From the NCBI GenBank assembly GCA_036927565.1, contig JAYESD010000006.1, positions 107,233,353 to 107,297,352 on the forward strand: a DNA stretch of 64,000 nt. The letters run 5' to 3'. This document shows positions 20,966-34,652 of this stretch, piece after piece (position 1 is the stretch's first letter; the number at the start of each line of letters is the position of its first letter). The position numbers and the translations under genes are program-made. The stretch comes from Tuctoria greenei. Its lineage: Eukaryota; Streptophyta; Magnoliopsida; Poales; Poaceae. The notes under the pieces are model-generated. The model was not told where the DNA came from and searched no databases. It worked only from the letters and a program-made list of their open reading frames with translations.

Positions 20966-23384
20966 ATGGTGAATTCTGCGGCAGGATCATCCAACGGGCA
21001 ACCTGCTGCTCAGGCTGTCAGAGGCAATCCCTCCAACATGCAGCCACCGGCAGGAGCCTCAGTTCCAGCAGGAGTCACACTCCCACCACCACCATCTTCT
21101 CCGGCAAGACATGCCGGACGACATGATGGTGCACCGGCGTCACATTCTGCGCCGGCAAGTCGTGACAACCCAGAACACGCGCTCCATGCAGCGTGTGCTC
21201 TCCTTCAGCGACCACCACCTCCGGATGCATCTCAAGGTGCCGTGGAGCAATGGAGAGCTGATATTGAGCATTTGGTCGCAGCAGCGGCCGAACGCCTCAA
21301 CAATCAGGGTCCACCTCCTTCAGGGCGGGCCCCATCGCAGCGACGAACGTTGTCTGGAAGACTTGGTCCACATGTCTCCAACAACCGGAGAAGAGCTGCG
21401 TCACAGCAAGTGATGTCGTTGCCCTCTGGGGCACGACGTGCCCATACTGCATCTCGGCTTTCGACACACGACCTCCGGGCGGAGCTTGATCGCCGATACC
21501 GCCAACAGGATGGCCGTGTCCACATCGAGCGAGCTCGAGAAAGACGAGATGCTCAAGACCTTTCTACTCTGGAAGGAGTAGGAGGAGGCTGTTCCGCCCT
21601 AGCCATGCACCTGCGCATGGTTAGATGGCCACAGAAGTTCCGGCCACACTTGCCGGAAAAATTCGACGGGACTGTCAATCCCGTAGAATTCCTACAGATA
21701 TACTCCACTGCGATCCTAGCAGCTGGAGGAAACGAGGCCGTAATGGCCAATTACTTTCCAGTGGCATTAACTGGGACCGCCAGGTCCTGGTTTATGAGCC
21801 TTCCACCCAACTCTATCGACATTTGGGAGGAGCTGTGCCGTCAGTTCACCGCCAATTTTCGGGAGTTCATACACCCGTCCGGGCACTGAACTAGACCTTT
21901 TTGCGGTCGTGCAAAAAGGAGGAGAATCTTTGCGGTCATTCATCCAGAGATTCTCTCAGGTACGTAACACAATCCCTTCTATCTCAAGCGCTTCTGTCAT
22001 TGTGGCATTCAGACAGGGTGTACGAGACAAGAAGATGTTGGAGAAGCTGGCGATCAAAGAGATCACCAGCGTCACGGAGCTCTTCAGCCTGGCTGACAAA
22101 TGTGCCAGAGCTGCGGAGGGCCGTGAAATGCACTCCAAACCAGCCCTGGAGGATCATAAAAAATCCTCCAAAGAAGAAGCCGCTACCTCCGGGAGTGGCA
22201 AGAAGAAAAAGAAGACCAACGGCAAGAAGAAGCCGTCGGCCGGCACATCCAACGTTGCAGCCGCTGCAACTCCTGGTGGCCGGGGGCCACGCCCCGAGAA
22301 GCGACCTCGACTGTCTTCTGAAGACGGTGGCAAATCCAAGATGTGGTGCCCCATTCACAAAACGAGCAGCCACAAACTGGAGGACTGCCGGGAGGTCCAA
22401 AACCTTGCCGAGCGCTACCACAAGCGCCGGGAAGGGTCTCCCTTCCGACAGAGGGAGGGAAAACAAAAGGTCGATGAAGCTCCGGCTGAAGAGGAGTTAG
22501 GGTTTCAAGACCCCAAAAAGGTCTTGAAAGCCGTCTACACCTCCGTCGACGATGATTCCGACGTCTCCGATAACGAGCGTCGAAAAACCATGAACACCAT
22601 CTTTGGTGGATCATGGGACATCACCTCTCGTCGTGTCATCAAGACTATGCGACGGGATATGGCTGCTGTAGCTCCTACAGCTAGACCGGAGCCACATCGA
22701 AAGTGGATGGACACACCCATCACTTTTGATGCTTCGGACTGTCCTCAAAGCATGGTCGGAGCTGGCCAGCTACCCTTGATGGTATCTCCCACCATCAACA
22801 ACATCCAGCTCCATCATGTCCTGGTAGACGGAGGTTCGGGGCTTAATCTCATCAGCTTCGAAGCTTTCACTAAGCTTCAGCTTCGACCTTCGGACCTCCA
22901 GCCCTCTCGACCTTTCTTCGGAGTAGGTCCAGGGGCCATAACCCCACTCGGAGCTATTACTCTCCCTGTTACCTTCGGGACCCGGGAGAAGTATCGCACC
23001 GAAAAGTTGATCTTCGACGTCGCTCAGATCAACTTACCATTCAACGCCATTTTGGGTAGACCTGCCTTGTACAAATTCATGGCAGCTGCTCATTATGGAT
23101 ACCTGGTGTTGAAGATGCCAACACCAGTAGGCGTTCTCCGGATCCGTGGAGATCGCACTGCCGGAGTAACTGCTCTAGAGGAACTCCATGCACTCACCAC
23201 AGCGCAAGAGGAGGACTCCAGACAGAAGCAAGCTCCACAACCTCCGAGCATTCGTCAACGAGGCTCGACCTCTGCACCTCGTGTGCAGCCAAGCGGCGAC
23301 ACCGACATTCCCGTCAAAGTCGTCCAAATTGGTTCCGATGTCACCCAAACTACCCGCATATCGGGTGGCTTAAACGACAAATAG
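20966..23384 (+). pseudogene. E1 gag-protease, frameshifted
   Basis: ATG at 20966 opens a Pro/Ala-rich N-terminus, then a Retrotrans_gag core ('RPHLPEKFDGTVNPVEFL'). An extra T in the run at 21856-21859 shifts the frame, and the first frame ends at 21889. The correct frame resumes and is open to the TAG at 23382-23384. That part has the rest of the capsid domain, a Lys-rich linker, a CPIHKTSSHKLEDC zinc-type motif (C-x2-H-x4-H-x4-C) and the retropepsin-like VLVDGGSGLNL, where DGGS replaces DTGS as is usual in this lineage. E2 lacks the extra T. The product would form virus-like particles and process the polyprotein. Confidence 0.9.
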
Positions 23385-26300
23385 GAACTCGCGCTCATCA
23401 CTTTCCTCCGGGCTAACGTTGACGTGTTTGCTTGGCAACCGTCACAAATGCCTGGGATCCCCAGGGAAGTGATTGAGCACAATCTGAAGATTTACCCCGA
23501 CGCTCGGCCTGTGCACCAGAAACCTCGGAAGCAATCTGTAGAGCGACAGAACTTCATCCGACAAGAAGTGAAGAAGTTGCTCAAAGCCGGATTCATCCGA
23601 GAAGTCTACCATCCAAAATGGCTGGCAAACCCAGTCGTTGTGCCTAAAGCCGGCGGGAAACTTCGGATGTGCATCGACTACACCACACTGAATAAGGCAT
23701 GTCCAAAAGATCCATTCCCACTACCTAGAATAGACCAGATAGTGGATTCCACCTCCGGGTGTGAGTTACTGTGTTTTCTAGACGCATATTCAGGATACCA
23801 TCAAATCCGGATGTCTAGGGAAGATGAAGAACATACTTCATTCATCACAGTGGATGGATTGTATTGTTACACAGCCATGCCTTTTGGTCTCAAGAATGCA
23901 GCTTCAACTTTTGTACGGGCAATGTACAAAACTTTCGAAGAACTCATCGGAGACATAGTGGAAGTGTACGTTGATGACATCGTGGTCAAAGTCAAGAACA
24001 AGGAGTCCCTCTTGGACACCTTACAGGCTGTCTTCGACAAGCTGCGGGCCACTCGCACGAAGCTAAACCCAGACAAATGCGTATTTGGGGTAAGTTCCGG
24101 AAAGCTTCTTGGTTTCCTGGTAAGTCACCGGGGCATAGAGGCTAATCCGGCGAAGATAAAAGCCATTGAAGACATGCGGCCACCAACCCGCATCAAAGAC
24201 GTCCAAAAATTAACCGGATGTCTAGCAGCCCTCAGCCGGTTCATTTCAAGACTGGCGGAAAGGGCACTTCCCTTCTTCAAGTTACTAAGGAAGTCCGGAC
24301 CATTCCAATGGTCTGAAGAAGCAGAGAAGGCATTCCAGGAGCTGAAACAGTTCCTCACCACCCTGCCAGTCTTGGTAGCTCCGAACCCTGGTGAGCCTTT
24401 ATTGCTTTACATTTCAGCAGCTGACGAAGTCGTCAGTATGGTTCTGGTTGCGGAGAGACCGGAACTACCCAATACTCAGGAATCCAGATCCCTTCGGGAG
24501 GATCCGGAGGTTCCTGAAAGCGGGTCTGGGTCCCAGCTCCCAGACTTGAACCCACAAGAAGCCACTTCAGAGGACCCGGATCCTTCTGATAGGATCCAGG
24601 TCATTCCTGAAGAAGCTCCGGGTTCCTCCACCCAGAACCCGGAGGTCCCCGAAGATAGTCTGGACCCCTCCGACAGGGCCCGGATCAATGGAGAGGAAGC
24701 TCCGGACCCCTCCGGGAGGGTCCGGACCATTCAACGCCCAGTATACTTCATCAGTGAAGTGTTACATGATGCCAAGACTCGATACCTAGAGGTGCATAAG
24801 CTGCTTTACGCAGTTCTTATTGCCTCAAGGAAGCTTCGACACTATTTCCAAGCTCACAAAGTCTCGGTGGTAACCTCGTATCCACTTCGAGCGATCCTGC
24901 ATAATCCCAATTCAACTGGGAATATAGCAAAGTGGGCAGCGGAACTGGCTGAATTCGACCTCTAATTCATTCCAAGACAAGCAATCAAGAGTCAAGCATT
25001 GGCAGATTTCGTGGCAGAATGGACTCCCTCTCCATTAAACCCTGGGGGCCCCAGCGAGCAGAAGACGGAACCACAAGTTCCGGCCTTCACTAAGCCTCAC
25101 TGGACCCTTTACTTCGACGGCTCCATGCAGAAGCAGGGAGCCGGAGCTGGAATCCTTCTCCTCGCACCAACCGGGGAGAAGGTGAAATACATGGTGCACC
25201 TTGACTTCAAGGCAACCAACAACATGGCGGAGTACGAAGCACTCATATATGGATTAAAGGTGGCACTATCATATGGTGTCAAGCAGTTGCTGGTCAAAGG
25301 AGATTCACAACTTGTCATCAAACAGGTGAAGGGTGAATGCTCCTGCAATAATCTCCAGCTGGCTGCTTATCTCCTTGAAGTCCAGAGGCTTCAGAAGGAC
25401 TTCGAAGTCCTAGACCTTCACCATGTTCAGCGTGCTCACAACGCTGAAGCTGACGAACTCTCGACCAAGGCGTCAACCGGAGCTCCGGCTCCAGACGGAA
25501 CCTTTGTCCGGAGGTTGTCAAAACCCACAGTTCAGCCTGCCGAACTGAACGAAGGGGGCGAGATCAGCATCCCGAAGCTGACGGTCCCGATGGCCCTGTT
25601 ACCATGGCAGCCATCAAGGGTCGTAGGTGCTGCCGGAAGCTCCGAGCAACCCAGCATGCAAGACTCAAATGCTCAAGTCAGTTCCGATGCATGGATCTCG
25701 GAGATCCGGAACTACTTGAAAGACAACATCCTTCCTGACGATGATGTATCCGCTGACCGGGTAGTCAGATTGGCTAAAAGATACACGTTGGTAGAAGGGG
25801 ATCTCTACCGGCGCGGTGCCAACGGCATCCTAATGCGGTGCATCACAAGGGAAGAAGGCTGCGAGCTCCTCGCAGAAATCCATGGAGGTGAGTGTGGGAA
25901 CCACACGTCTTCCTGCACGCTGGTCGGAAAAGCCTTTCGGCACGGCTTCTACTGGCCTACAGCGCTCCAGGATGCTACTGAGCTAGTGAAGAAATGCAAA
26001 GCATGCCAATTTCATGCAAAGCAAATTCATACACCTGCTCAGCCCTTACAAATGATACCTCCTACGTGGCCTTTCGCTGTGTGGGGGATGGACATCTTGG
26101 GACCCTTCCCAAGAGCCGTCGGAGGTTACAAGTTCCTGTACGTCGCCATCGACAAGTTCACCAAGTGGCCGGAAGCTACTCCTGTTGTGACGATCAACAA
26201 ACAATCTGCAATTAATTTTCTACAATCTATCGTGAGCAGATTCGGAGTCCCAAATAAGATCATCACTGATAATGGGACTCAGTTCACAAGCTCCGCATTT

Positions 26301-26927
26301 CAAGGATATTGCGAAGACCTCGGCATACAAGTTTGCTACGCTTCCGTAGCTCATCCTGCCAGCAATGGACAAGCCGAGAGAGCAAACGCAGAGATCCTTA
26401 AAGGACTCAAAACGCGCACTTATGAGCGTTTGAAAAAGCACGGAGCTAATTGGATCGAAGAGCTTCCGCCCACTCTATGGGCTAACAGGACTTCTCCAAG
26501 TCGGGCAACCGGAGAAACACCCTTCTTCCTGGTGTACGGAGCTGAAGCGATCCTTCCTCCGGAAATCACCTTGGGTTCCCTCCGAGTCCGGACCTTCGAC
26601 GAAGCCGCGCAGGACCAGCTCCGGCGTGAAGACCTAGACCTCCTCGAGGAGGGAAGGTGCCAAGCAGCTGTTCGGAATGCCCGATACCGCCAAGCTCTAC
26701 GGCGCTATCATCAGCGGCATGTACACAACCGACAGCTCGAGGAAGGCGATCTGGTGCTATGGAGAATACTATCCAGAGAAGGGCAAAACAAACTCTCCCC
26801 CGGCTGGGAAGGACCCTTCCGAGTGATCAAAGTATCCCGTCCCGGAAGCGTTCGCTTGGCTACCGAGGATGGGACACCTCTCCCAAATCCTTGGAACATC
26901 GAGCACCTCCGTAAGTTCTACACTTAA
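23385..26927 (+). pseudogene. E1 pol: RT, dual RNase H, integrase; one nonsense codon
   Basis: This is in the same frame as gag-protease, separated only by TAG, with no Met near the start. RT has the YVDD active site. TAA at 24963-24965 replaces the GAA present in E2 at 43063-43065, cutting translation at the end of the first RNase H; the frame then stays open to 26927. The second RNase H and integrase are as in E2. About 90 Pro/Glu/Ser-rich residues are inserted inside the first RNase H. The change is a single G-to-T, so it happened after separation from E2's lineage. Confidence 0.92.
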
Positions 26928-28175
26928 TTCCATGGAGGTGAGTCTTAAGTAACTTGAAGTGTATGTTATAGAGTCATTGTACAGAGTCGGGTAGTTCCTC
27001 CGGGAGAGCAGCCGGACCTTTCCCGAAAGGTTTGGAAAGCTCATGCAACACTTGATACAGTCTCCGGACTAGAAGTGTAGCTAACTACCCTGGGTTAAAC
27101 GAGAAACCGAACACACTTAGCCTGGTTCCGTACCCTAAGAGTGTACTTGTTTCCCCTGTACCCCGGACCTATAATGAAAGACATCTTCATGTGAAATAGA
27201 CTCCACGTGCATTCATTTTTGCATAAGGCTCGACATTTTTATTTTTCTCTTTCTTGTCTATAACAGAAACGTGCAATTCTTAAGAAATTCTAGTTAGACC
27301 GATTTACGTACGATTCGAGTTGAATTGTCAGATTTTTTAGATTTAAATATCGTCTGTGGCTAACTCGCCTGAAAGCCGCCAAGCCATTCTAGGGCCGGAG
27401 TGCGCTATCGACTTAGCCTGGTCAAGCACCCTAAGTACGCCACTCTACCTACATCCCGGCAGGCCAAAGTAAGGTGGGTCCATGGACAATTGGATCTAAA
27501 AGAAAAGACAATTCATCCAATTATACTAAAAATCGTGTTCAACTTGAAATTCTCTTGAGAACCGTAAGCCGCGACGAAGTTATAGATAAGGAACGAATTT
27601 TACTGTTTTTCTTGGCTTAAGTGTGCAGGAAAAATAAACCCAATATTGATGGAGAAAAACCGGAGTTAACCAAGCTCTGACTCCTACCGGCGTTAACTTA
27701 AAGATGGTGAGAAGACTCTATCACCAGAGTCTGTTGCCAGCAAGCCAGGCGTGGCAAGGGTCATTGCCGGAGCTACTAAGCTCTGACACCTTGAAGTATT
27801 AACTATCGACACTCAACGTGTTGGTAGAGGCTACTACCGGAGCTACTAAGCTCCGACGATGGACAGTGCCGGAGCTTCTAAGCTCCGACGACTTCAAGGG
27901 ACCTTCACTATCGAGAACTTCGGACCTAAACTATACGAGTTCGAAGCAAATTTGTCTTCAACAAAACTCAACATCCTTTTGGTACATGTCCACAATCAAA
28001 TTGTGCACATCTACCAGGGGGCCAAGTGAAGACAAAGATGTTGAAGACAAAAAATGAAATTCACGAAAAATTGGGGATTTCATTTCATCAGAAGACCGGA
28101 GATTACATCTGGAGACAAGGGATTACAAAATTGAGGAAGAAGAGAAGATACAAATAAAGGCTAAGAAAGATAGTC
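26928..28175 (+). other. E1 noncoding region with AGCTCCGG hairpins
   Basis: About 1.25 kb without a gene lies between the pol stop and the 3' end of the antisense gene. GCCGGAGCTACTAAGCTC-type hairpins (stem CGGAGCT/AGCTCCG) recur at about 27766, 27836 and 27868, with a degenerate one near 27657. These may include the 3' ends of both converging transcripts. Confidence 0.6.
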
Positions 28176-31100
28176 CTAGACCCTATGGAAGAACTCAGCG
28201 ACCTTCTGAGCGACCTCCGACACGCTGGCTCGGGTAGCTTCGCCTTCTCCTTCGACGGGGCCTTCAAGCACCGGGTCCAGAGAGAATTGAGGGTTCCGGC
28301 TAGTGTAACACGTCAACACATACTCTGTGACGTTCCTAGCCAGGGATTGCCCCTCGACCTCCAGCTGGTCCGCAATGACGTCGCCCACCTTGGAGAGCTT
28401 GCTGCCCGCAGCGCTCAACGCTTGCAACGCAAGGTCCGGCTCCGGCTCCGGGTCATCCGGGAGCACGGGGCTGAAACCCATCGGCGCTAGCGCATCATCG
28501 GCCTTGCTCAGGAACTCCCAAATTTGCAGGGAGTCCGTCTTCCTCAGGCCCTTCATCTCTTCCAGGGACCTCCGGGCCGCCGCCAGCTCCGAATTCTCGC
28601 GGGAAAGACGCTCGACTTCTTTGGCGTTTTGCTGAATCTTCGCAGCAACCCGCTTCTCAAGTCTTCCGAGCTCCTCCTCCCGGAGGTGGATCTTGTTCCG
28701 GCGGTCGACCAGGTCTTTCTCCCTAGCCTCTATTTTCTTCTCCCGGGCGACAAGGGCACACTCGTACTCGTAGAGTTCCTGCCCCCGCACCCAGGTCTTC
28801 TCCTCTTCCTCGAGGCAGCGCTCTTCCAATTTTTTAGCGCGCTCCTCGAGGCCCTTGTCCGCCAGAGCTGTCTTCTCGGCGAGCTCTTCTTCACGTCGCA
28901 AGACGTCATCCCGTAGCTCCAGGAGTTTTTGCTCCTCATCCTCGAGCCGCTTTTCCCTTCCCTCAAGTGCCTCTCGGCGCTTGATGAGTGCGGTACTGAT
29001 GGCCTCGAGTTGATCGAACCGAGCGTTGGCCGCATCATTAGCAGCCTTAGCTTGGTCATGGTACTCCCGGGATTGGGCGTCGAGGTTGTGAGTCATGCTC
29101 TCCCTCTCGTCCAGCATCTCACCCCAGAGCTCCAGGCGGACCTTCTCCCGCCTGATCCATTACTTGTCCTCAGCAATCCTCGACTGCGCCAGCATGGTCT
29201 CGAATTGGAGTCGATTACGCCACCTCCTAAGGGTTTGGCGCTCCTCTTCAAGAACCTTGCTGTCGTGGAAGAAGGCTAGTTGGACTTGGCATAGACTGGA
29301 GCAAGCGTTGTCGATGGACATCGACAGCGAGATGGGCTCCGGACCTTCTGGGGCCTCCTCCGCTGGTTCCAGCGGGTCTTCATTTACAAAAATTGGGTCC
29401 CACTCTACGAGAGCGGAACCCCGAGCTTCCAAGGCACTAGGGCACTCCTCCGGGATGGCCTCAGTCGCCACCGAAGAAGGTCCCGCCACCAAATCTTCAT
29501 TCGCCCCCTCAGGCTGGGGGCCGGCGACTTCGTTCAGGCACTCTGGCTCCGCCACGGGTACCATCGACGTCGTCGCCTCCACTGGCTCCGGCCGGGACGC
29601 TTCTTCTGAGGGAGGCTCAAGCTCCCTCGCCTCTTTGACCACCGGCTCTGCAGCCGGCGCTTCCACAATCATCGGCTCTGCAACCGGCGCTCCAATAGCT
29701 ACCGGCTCTGCGACCGAAGCTTCGGAAGTAACCGGCTCAATTGCCGGAACCACTTCAACTTCCGGCTCGCACGCCGGGGCTTCAGCTACCTCCGGCTCAA
29801 CCGCCGGGGCTTCAGCACTTTCCGGCTCCGAAGCCGGGACCTCTACTTCCTCCGACTCAACAGCCGGAGCATCTACTTCTGCAGCACCAGGGCCCGGAGC
29901 TTCAACCTCCGGAGCGGGTGCCGCTGGCGCATCTTCAATCCCGTGGTCCGGCGCTACCACGGGAACTTCTGGAGACGAGTCGAGGTCCATGACCACGACA
30001 GCCGGCGCCGGAGCTGTCGCAGCCTCCGCCTGGGGCGGCACCGGGGCTAGAGCAGAAGCCCTCGCAGCCTCAGACACTGTGGCTGAGGGCGGGGCTTCAC
30101 TCCCCTTCTTGGGAACGCTGCAGATGAAGAATGAAGAAATTGAGCAAACAAATGCTATAATTAAAAGTTAATTGAGGTAAGCAAGAAAAATTACCTTGGG
30201 AGGCTCACGCACCAGCTTGCGCGGAACCTCTTTCCCGGACGTTCCGGGCTGGCCACGGTCGGCGTAGGAGCTCCGGGAGGACTCCCAGGACTTGCCGTAG
30301 CCGCGGGCGTTTCCCGGGTCGGAGCTCTCCTTGACCGGGAGGAACTCCTAGACCTGGAGGCCCTCACCGCTTCTCGAACCGGAGTCGCCTGTCCGGAGCT
30401 GGCACCTCCGGAGGGACCCATCACGGGGACAGCCGCACTCCAGGAGGATCCCACCGCCGGAACAGTAGCGCTCCGAAAAGACCCCACCACGGGGACAGAC
30501 GCTGCAGCGGCGGAGGATCTTCCTTCCTGAGGACGGGGAACTGGCGGGGAAGTAGCAAGCCCGACGGACCTTCCGTCAGCATGTCGCAGCTTCCTCTTCC
30601 GGTTCTCCGGCTCTTCCGCCAGCTCCTTGCCCTTGCCGGTGACCTCAGCTCTTGGCTGAGAGACAGGGGTGGAGCCGCCTTCCGACAACCCGGGAATCAC
30701 CAACCGGGCAGTCGATCTTCTCTCGACGACGCCAAGGTCGTCAAGCGCGGGCATCTTCCGCCGGAGCTCCCTGCTGAACTCAACTTCCACGTTCAGGGGG
30801 AGGAAAGCCGGCGGCGGAGTCAAGTACTCTCCGTCAACATCGATGCCGTGCTGGAATTTCTTGAGGTGAAACTCCAAGGACTTCCCCACCATGCTGGACT
30901 TCAACCCGGTCTCGACCCGGTCCTCGTCCATCACGCTGTTGAGGGTCCATGCGAGCTTCTCCCTCCTCTTCAGCGGTGCCCACCTGTTGGACAGGAAGTT
31001 GCAGAACACCGCCTGGGGAGTCAGTCCTCCCTCCACACATTGGCGGATCCTGGACAGGATGGGGTCGAAAGCTGCCGCCAGCACCGGAACTTCGCTCCAC

Positions 31101-31645
31101 ACCGACGTGTCAATGCCGGGCAGACCGTCTGGCAGCTCCAACCGCTCGTGCTCCTCCACCCGGACGACTACCCAATCTTTCTTCCAGTCATCCCACTTCC
31201 CGGAAGGGAACGACCGGAGGTACTTGAACGGGCACTTCTTGCGCTTCACAAAGTAGTAGAAGCCAAGGTACTCGTCACTTCGGCCGGTGGTTTGGACGGT
31301 GAAGAAGGTGCGGAAGAGCTCGATGCAAGGAGGGATGCCCACCCACATCTCGCAGAAGTGGACAAAGATGGACACAAGGAGGAGGGAGTGAGGGCCAAGG
31401 TGGTATAGCTGCAGACCATAGAAGTCCAGCAGCATCAAGAAGAAGGAAGAAAACGGTGGGATCAGCCCCACCATGGCGTACGATGAAAAGTACACCATTT
31501 CGCCGGAGTGCTCCTTTTTAAAGGGAAGCTCCCCGCCGGCGCGGACTGAACGGTTGAAGAAGTCCGACGACCACCCCATGAGGGCTCGGACCTTCTTCAG
31601 ATCGCTCTCCGTCTTCAAACGACTCTCACGCAGACCCAACTCCAT
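28176..31645 (-). pseudogene. E1 antisense two-exon gene (PF04195-like), one nonsense codon
   Basis: Exon 1 runs 31645-30195 from the first ATG (the frame is open to 31741 but only with a GTG). The intron is 30194-30118, 77 nt, with donor CCCAAG|GTAATT and acceptor ATCTGCAG|CG. Exon 2 is 30117-28176. Splicing keeps the frame (split codon AG|C). In exon 2 a TAA at 29162-29160 replaces the GAA codon of E2, and a 3-bp in-frame difference adds one Leu near 29090. Domain content is described under E2. Its promoter would lie next to the 3' LTR, pointing away from it. Confidence 0.8.
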
Positions 31646-32175
31646 CGCAGCACAGCTAGGCGAGAGAAGAGAAGCAAAGCACGAGTTGGGAGTTTGAGCG
31701 CAAGAACAGATGGAAAGCGTAAAGAACTCCCGACGGTGCACTTTCCTTCTTAAGTAAGCCCTCGCAACGCTTGGATGGAAACTGCAGGGGAGTCAAGCAT
31801 ACTATTCAAGAATTCAACCCAGCCGATGACAAGAGGGCCCGGGACCACCCTGACGATCGAGTCGAGGCTCTTACCCAGGCGAACAGTTGTCATCACGAGG
31901 CGGGAAACCCAAAGGCGGCGGACTGACAAGGCGCGCGGAACCGATACGGTTTTCGTATCGGGAACCGACGACCTTCAATTGCGAGAGATCCGCACGTCAA
32001 AGATCTTATCTGCCGCCTGAGGTGCGCCACGCGTCGGGACTCAACCGTAAAGCCCCGCCAAAGGCACCTCCGAAGACCCTTGAAGACCCAGTTCAAGAGT
32101 CGCAAGTGTGGACCCATCTCCGGCGGAATGACTTCATCCCGTTAGCCTTCCCCGGAGGTAGGTCCAGGGGGCCAC
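31646..32175 (+). other. E1 region between antisense gene and 3' LTR, with polypurine tract
   Basis: About 500 bp with no gene; it should hold the antisense gene's promoter, although no clear TATA box is seen. GGAGGTAGGTCCAGGGGG (about 32154-32171) just before the LTR is the polypurine tract. A short palindrome, ATACGGTTTTCGTAT, lies near 31945. Confidence 0.6.
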
Positions 32176-33010
32176 TGTCGGTACCCTAAAAACCATACAC
32201 CCCCTGAGGTTACAAAGATCTCAAGGGAAGGACATCCACTCAAATTGAAGACCCTCGGGGGCCCACTCGCCAGACGTGACCGGACCCGCTTCTCCAACAT
32301 GGTTAACCTCTAGGTTGCCACGTGTACTGACAGACCAGAGTTATTACCCACAAGGGTGAAGCTCCGGGCTAGGTACTGAAACGGCACCTCCGGAGGTAAC
32401 CCCTGACCGAGAGAAGCTCCGGACCTGACACGTGCCAGGCCACCCCGGAGCTTCCCGCTTCTCCCAAGCAAGCTCCGGAGCTGCCACGTGTCCATACGTC
32501 GGAGCTAGCTGCTTAAAACCCCCGGGAGACGTTGTAACGGCTCCGGATCTCCAAAGGACAGCCGCAGACTTCAAGACCCGATTAATTACCATTAATTCCA
32601 CGTTAATGATAATTAATCGGACGATCTTAACACCTGTAACGGCACTGTCGGAGCCGTTACAGGGTTATTAACAACAATTAATCTCGTGTATCAATACTAA
32701 TAACCGCCAGGGCCACATGTCGGGCCAGGCTGACTTGTAACGGTTTGTCCTTATGTTATAAAAGGACAAACCGACGATACACGAGGGGAGAACTCTTGAA
32801 CTCTCTGAAGCTCACAAGTTAATACAACACACACATACACACCCGTGGAGTAGGGTATTACGCTCAGGCGGCCCGAACCACGTAAACCACTGTGTCACTC
32901 GTGCCCAATCGCGTTTCACCTACTTGAGTCTCCGCGCGCCCCAAACCGAACCACAAACTCCTTCCACACTTTCATAGTGTCAGGGGATCTGCCGACTCCA
33001 ACAGTCGACA
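32176..33010 (+). repeat. E1 3' LTR (835 bp)
   Basis: By eye identical to the E2 5' LTR at the sites where LTRs vary (GCCAGGG, and a T interrupting the AC run). Ends AGTCGACA, then the target duplication CACCT. Confidence 0.95.
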
Positions 33011-33140
33011 CACCTTAACCAAAGAATGACGGAACACACTCGTGCGCATGTTGAGTCCACATCATGCATTTGTGCAAAGGGTTATCACTACCTTAGCCAA
33101 GGAATAACAAGGTACATCCAACCTATGGAAACGAGCGACA
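33011..33140 (+). repeat. 79-bp tandem repeat, right part
   Basis: Continues the array at 19741-20093. Joining across E1 with a single CACCT gives an 80-bp step from the unit at 20059 to the unit at 33061, so the array pre-dates E1. Confidence 0.75.
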
Positions 33141-34652
33141 TCGACAACACTCTCCTCGACCACACTCATGAAATCCATGGAAGGCAATCCAACATTGACA
33201 CTCAACCCTCCAATGCCAAAGCCACGCTGCAACAAGGTTAGGCCAACCTCATGGTCTACATCCGTTGTTAGGGTTTCAGCCCCTATCGCGGACCTTGAAC
33301 AAGAACAAGCTTGGGGGATGACCCCCACTTGTGGTAACTTGTATCACACTCCTTACATATCTACTTTCCAGTCGTCATCATCCACCTTGCATAAAAAACT
33401 TAAAAATAAGTAGAGTAGATTTGCTTTCAAAATAACATAAAAGATGTGTGGTAAGAATGATTTGGAATTCACATAGATGAAATGATGAATAGTTGCTCTG
33501 TTTTAATTTTCCTAAGTCCCTAGTTTACAACTTACTACTCTCCAAAATATTGCTTTCATTGGCTAGAATTACTTTTGCCTTGATTTGGAAATTGTGGGTA
33601 GCAAAAGCTTAATCCTTTCTAAGTTGTTGTGAGATATGATATAGTGATAGGGTTACTATTCCTAGTTTGAAAGTGAAACTTAGATTTCCGGAGAAATTCT
33701 AAAAAGATTTAAGTTACTCTCATTTGATTGGAAGTACCTACCAAAGCCATATGATACATTACATTGATAGACCCTATGCATATGCTATTTGTCTTCACAT
33801 TGAGCTTTGTCAAACTAGTATAGACCTATGTGAGATTTAATTCATTACTTTTTGAATTCAAGACTTCACTTGCACATGCTATCTTCTACACTAGAAGTAA
33901 GAAAAAATCCACCATACCACCATTCCACAAATAAAAATAGAAACTCCATATCATTCATGCTTAGTACTCTCTCCAAAATTTATTGCATAAAAAGGGAGTA
34001 TAAGATATGGCTACAAGAAAAAAAAATGCATGCTTACGACATAAGCACGAGAAAAAAAAGTAGCCACGTTTTATCCCTAAAAAATAAGAGAGTCCACTCA
34101 AAAATAAGTCATCTCAAATATCCACATCCACTTCATTCCATCACACATGCACAAGTATTGAATCAAATTGTTTTGAATTGATTTCTCCTAAGGCTTGCTC
34201 TTTTGACTAAGCAATATTATGTGTTGCAAATATGCCTACAATATTCTCTACCAAGCTCCACATACAAAGCCTTATGAAGAGGTAGGATGAATTTAGGCAC
34301 AATGCCTTGGTGAGGATACATTTCCACTACACATAAAGGAGAGACCTAGAGAATCAAATTGAGATACTTAAAATTTGGATTAAACTCTTCGAAATTTGAG
34401 TGGAACTTGATTTCTAGGATATGTGTGCTCCATTTGCTATTCTATCTTTAAACAACCCATGAATAGGAGATGGAATAAGCCCTATAATGACCTAAGATGG
34501 GTGAAGTACCATGCCAATTTTTGCAATACTAGGTAGAGTATTTTGTTGTGCACATGGTACTTTTGAAAAATAGAACATAGTAGCAACTCCTAATCATCAA
34601 CCTAAAGTCTTGACTTTGCTCGGGACAAGCAAAAGATAAGCTTGGGGGAGTT
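33141..34652 (+). other. 3' internal noncoding region of the Athila-like element with polypurine tract
   Basis: No credible gene. 'CAAGCTTGGGGGATGACC' near 33305 and 'TTTGCTCGGGACAAGC' followed by AAGCTTGGGGGAGT near 34615-34651 are the style of Athila-type 3' ends. The second directly precedes the LTR and is the polypurine tract. Confidence 0.6.

Larger units (their letters stand above)
20094..33010 (+). mobile_element. E1: full-length Tat-lineage Ty3/Gypsy retrotransposon, 12.9 kb
   Basis: It begins TGTCGGTACCC, ends AGTCGACA, and is flanked by the identical 5-bp duplication CACCT (20089-20093 and 33011-33015). LTRs are 833 and 835 bp. Order: LTR, primer-binding region, gag-protease, TAG, RT-RNase H-second RNase H-integrase, noncoding hairpin region, antisense two-exon gene, polypurine tract, LTR. 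The dual RNase H, the DGGS protease and the antisense ORF are Tat-lineage traits. Lesions: a +1 T in gag, and GAA-to-TAA stops in pol and in the antisense gene. The two LTRs differ at one C/T site and in the AC run, so the insertion is young. It sits in the 79-bp array. Confidence 0.95.
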
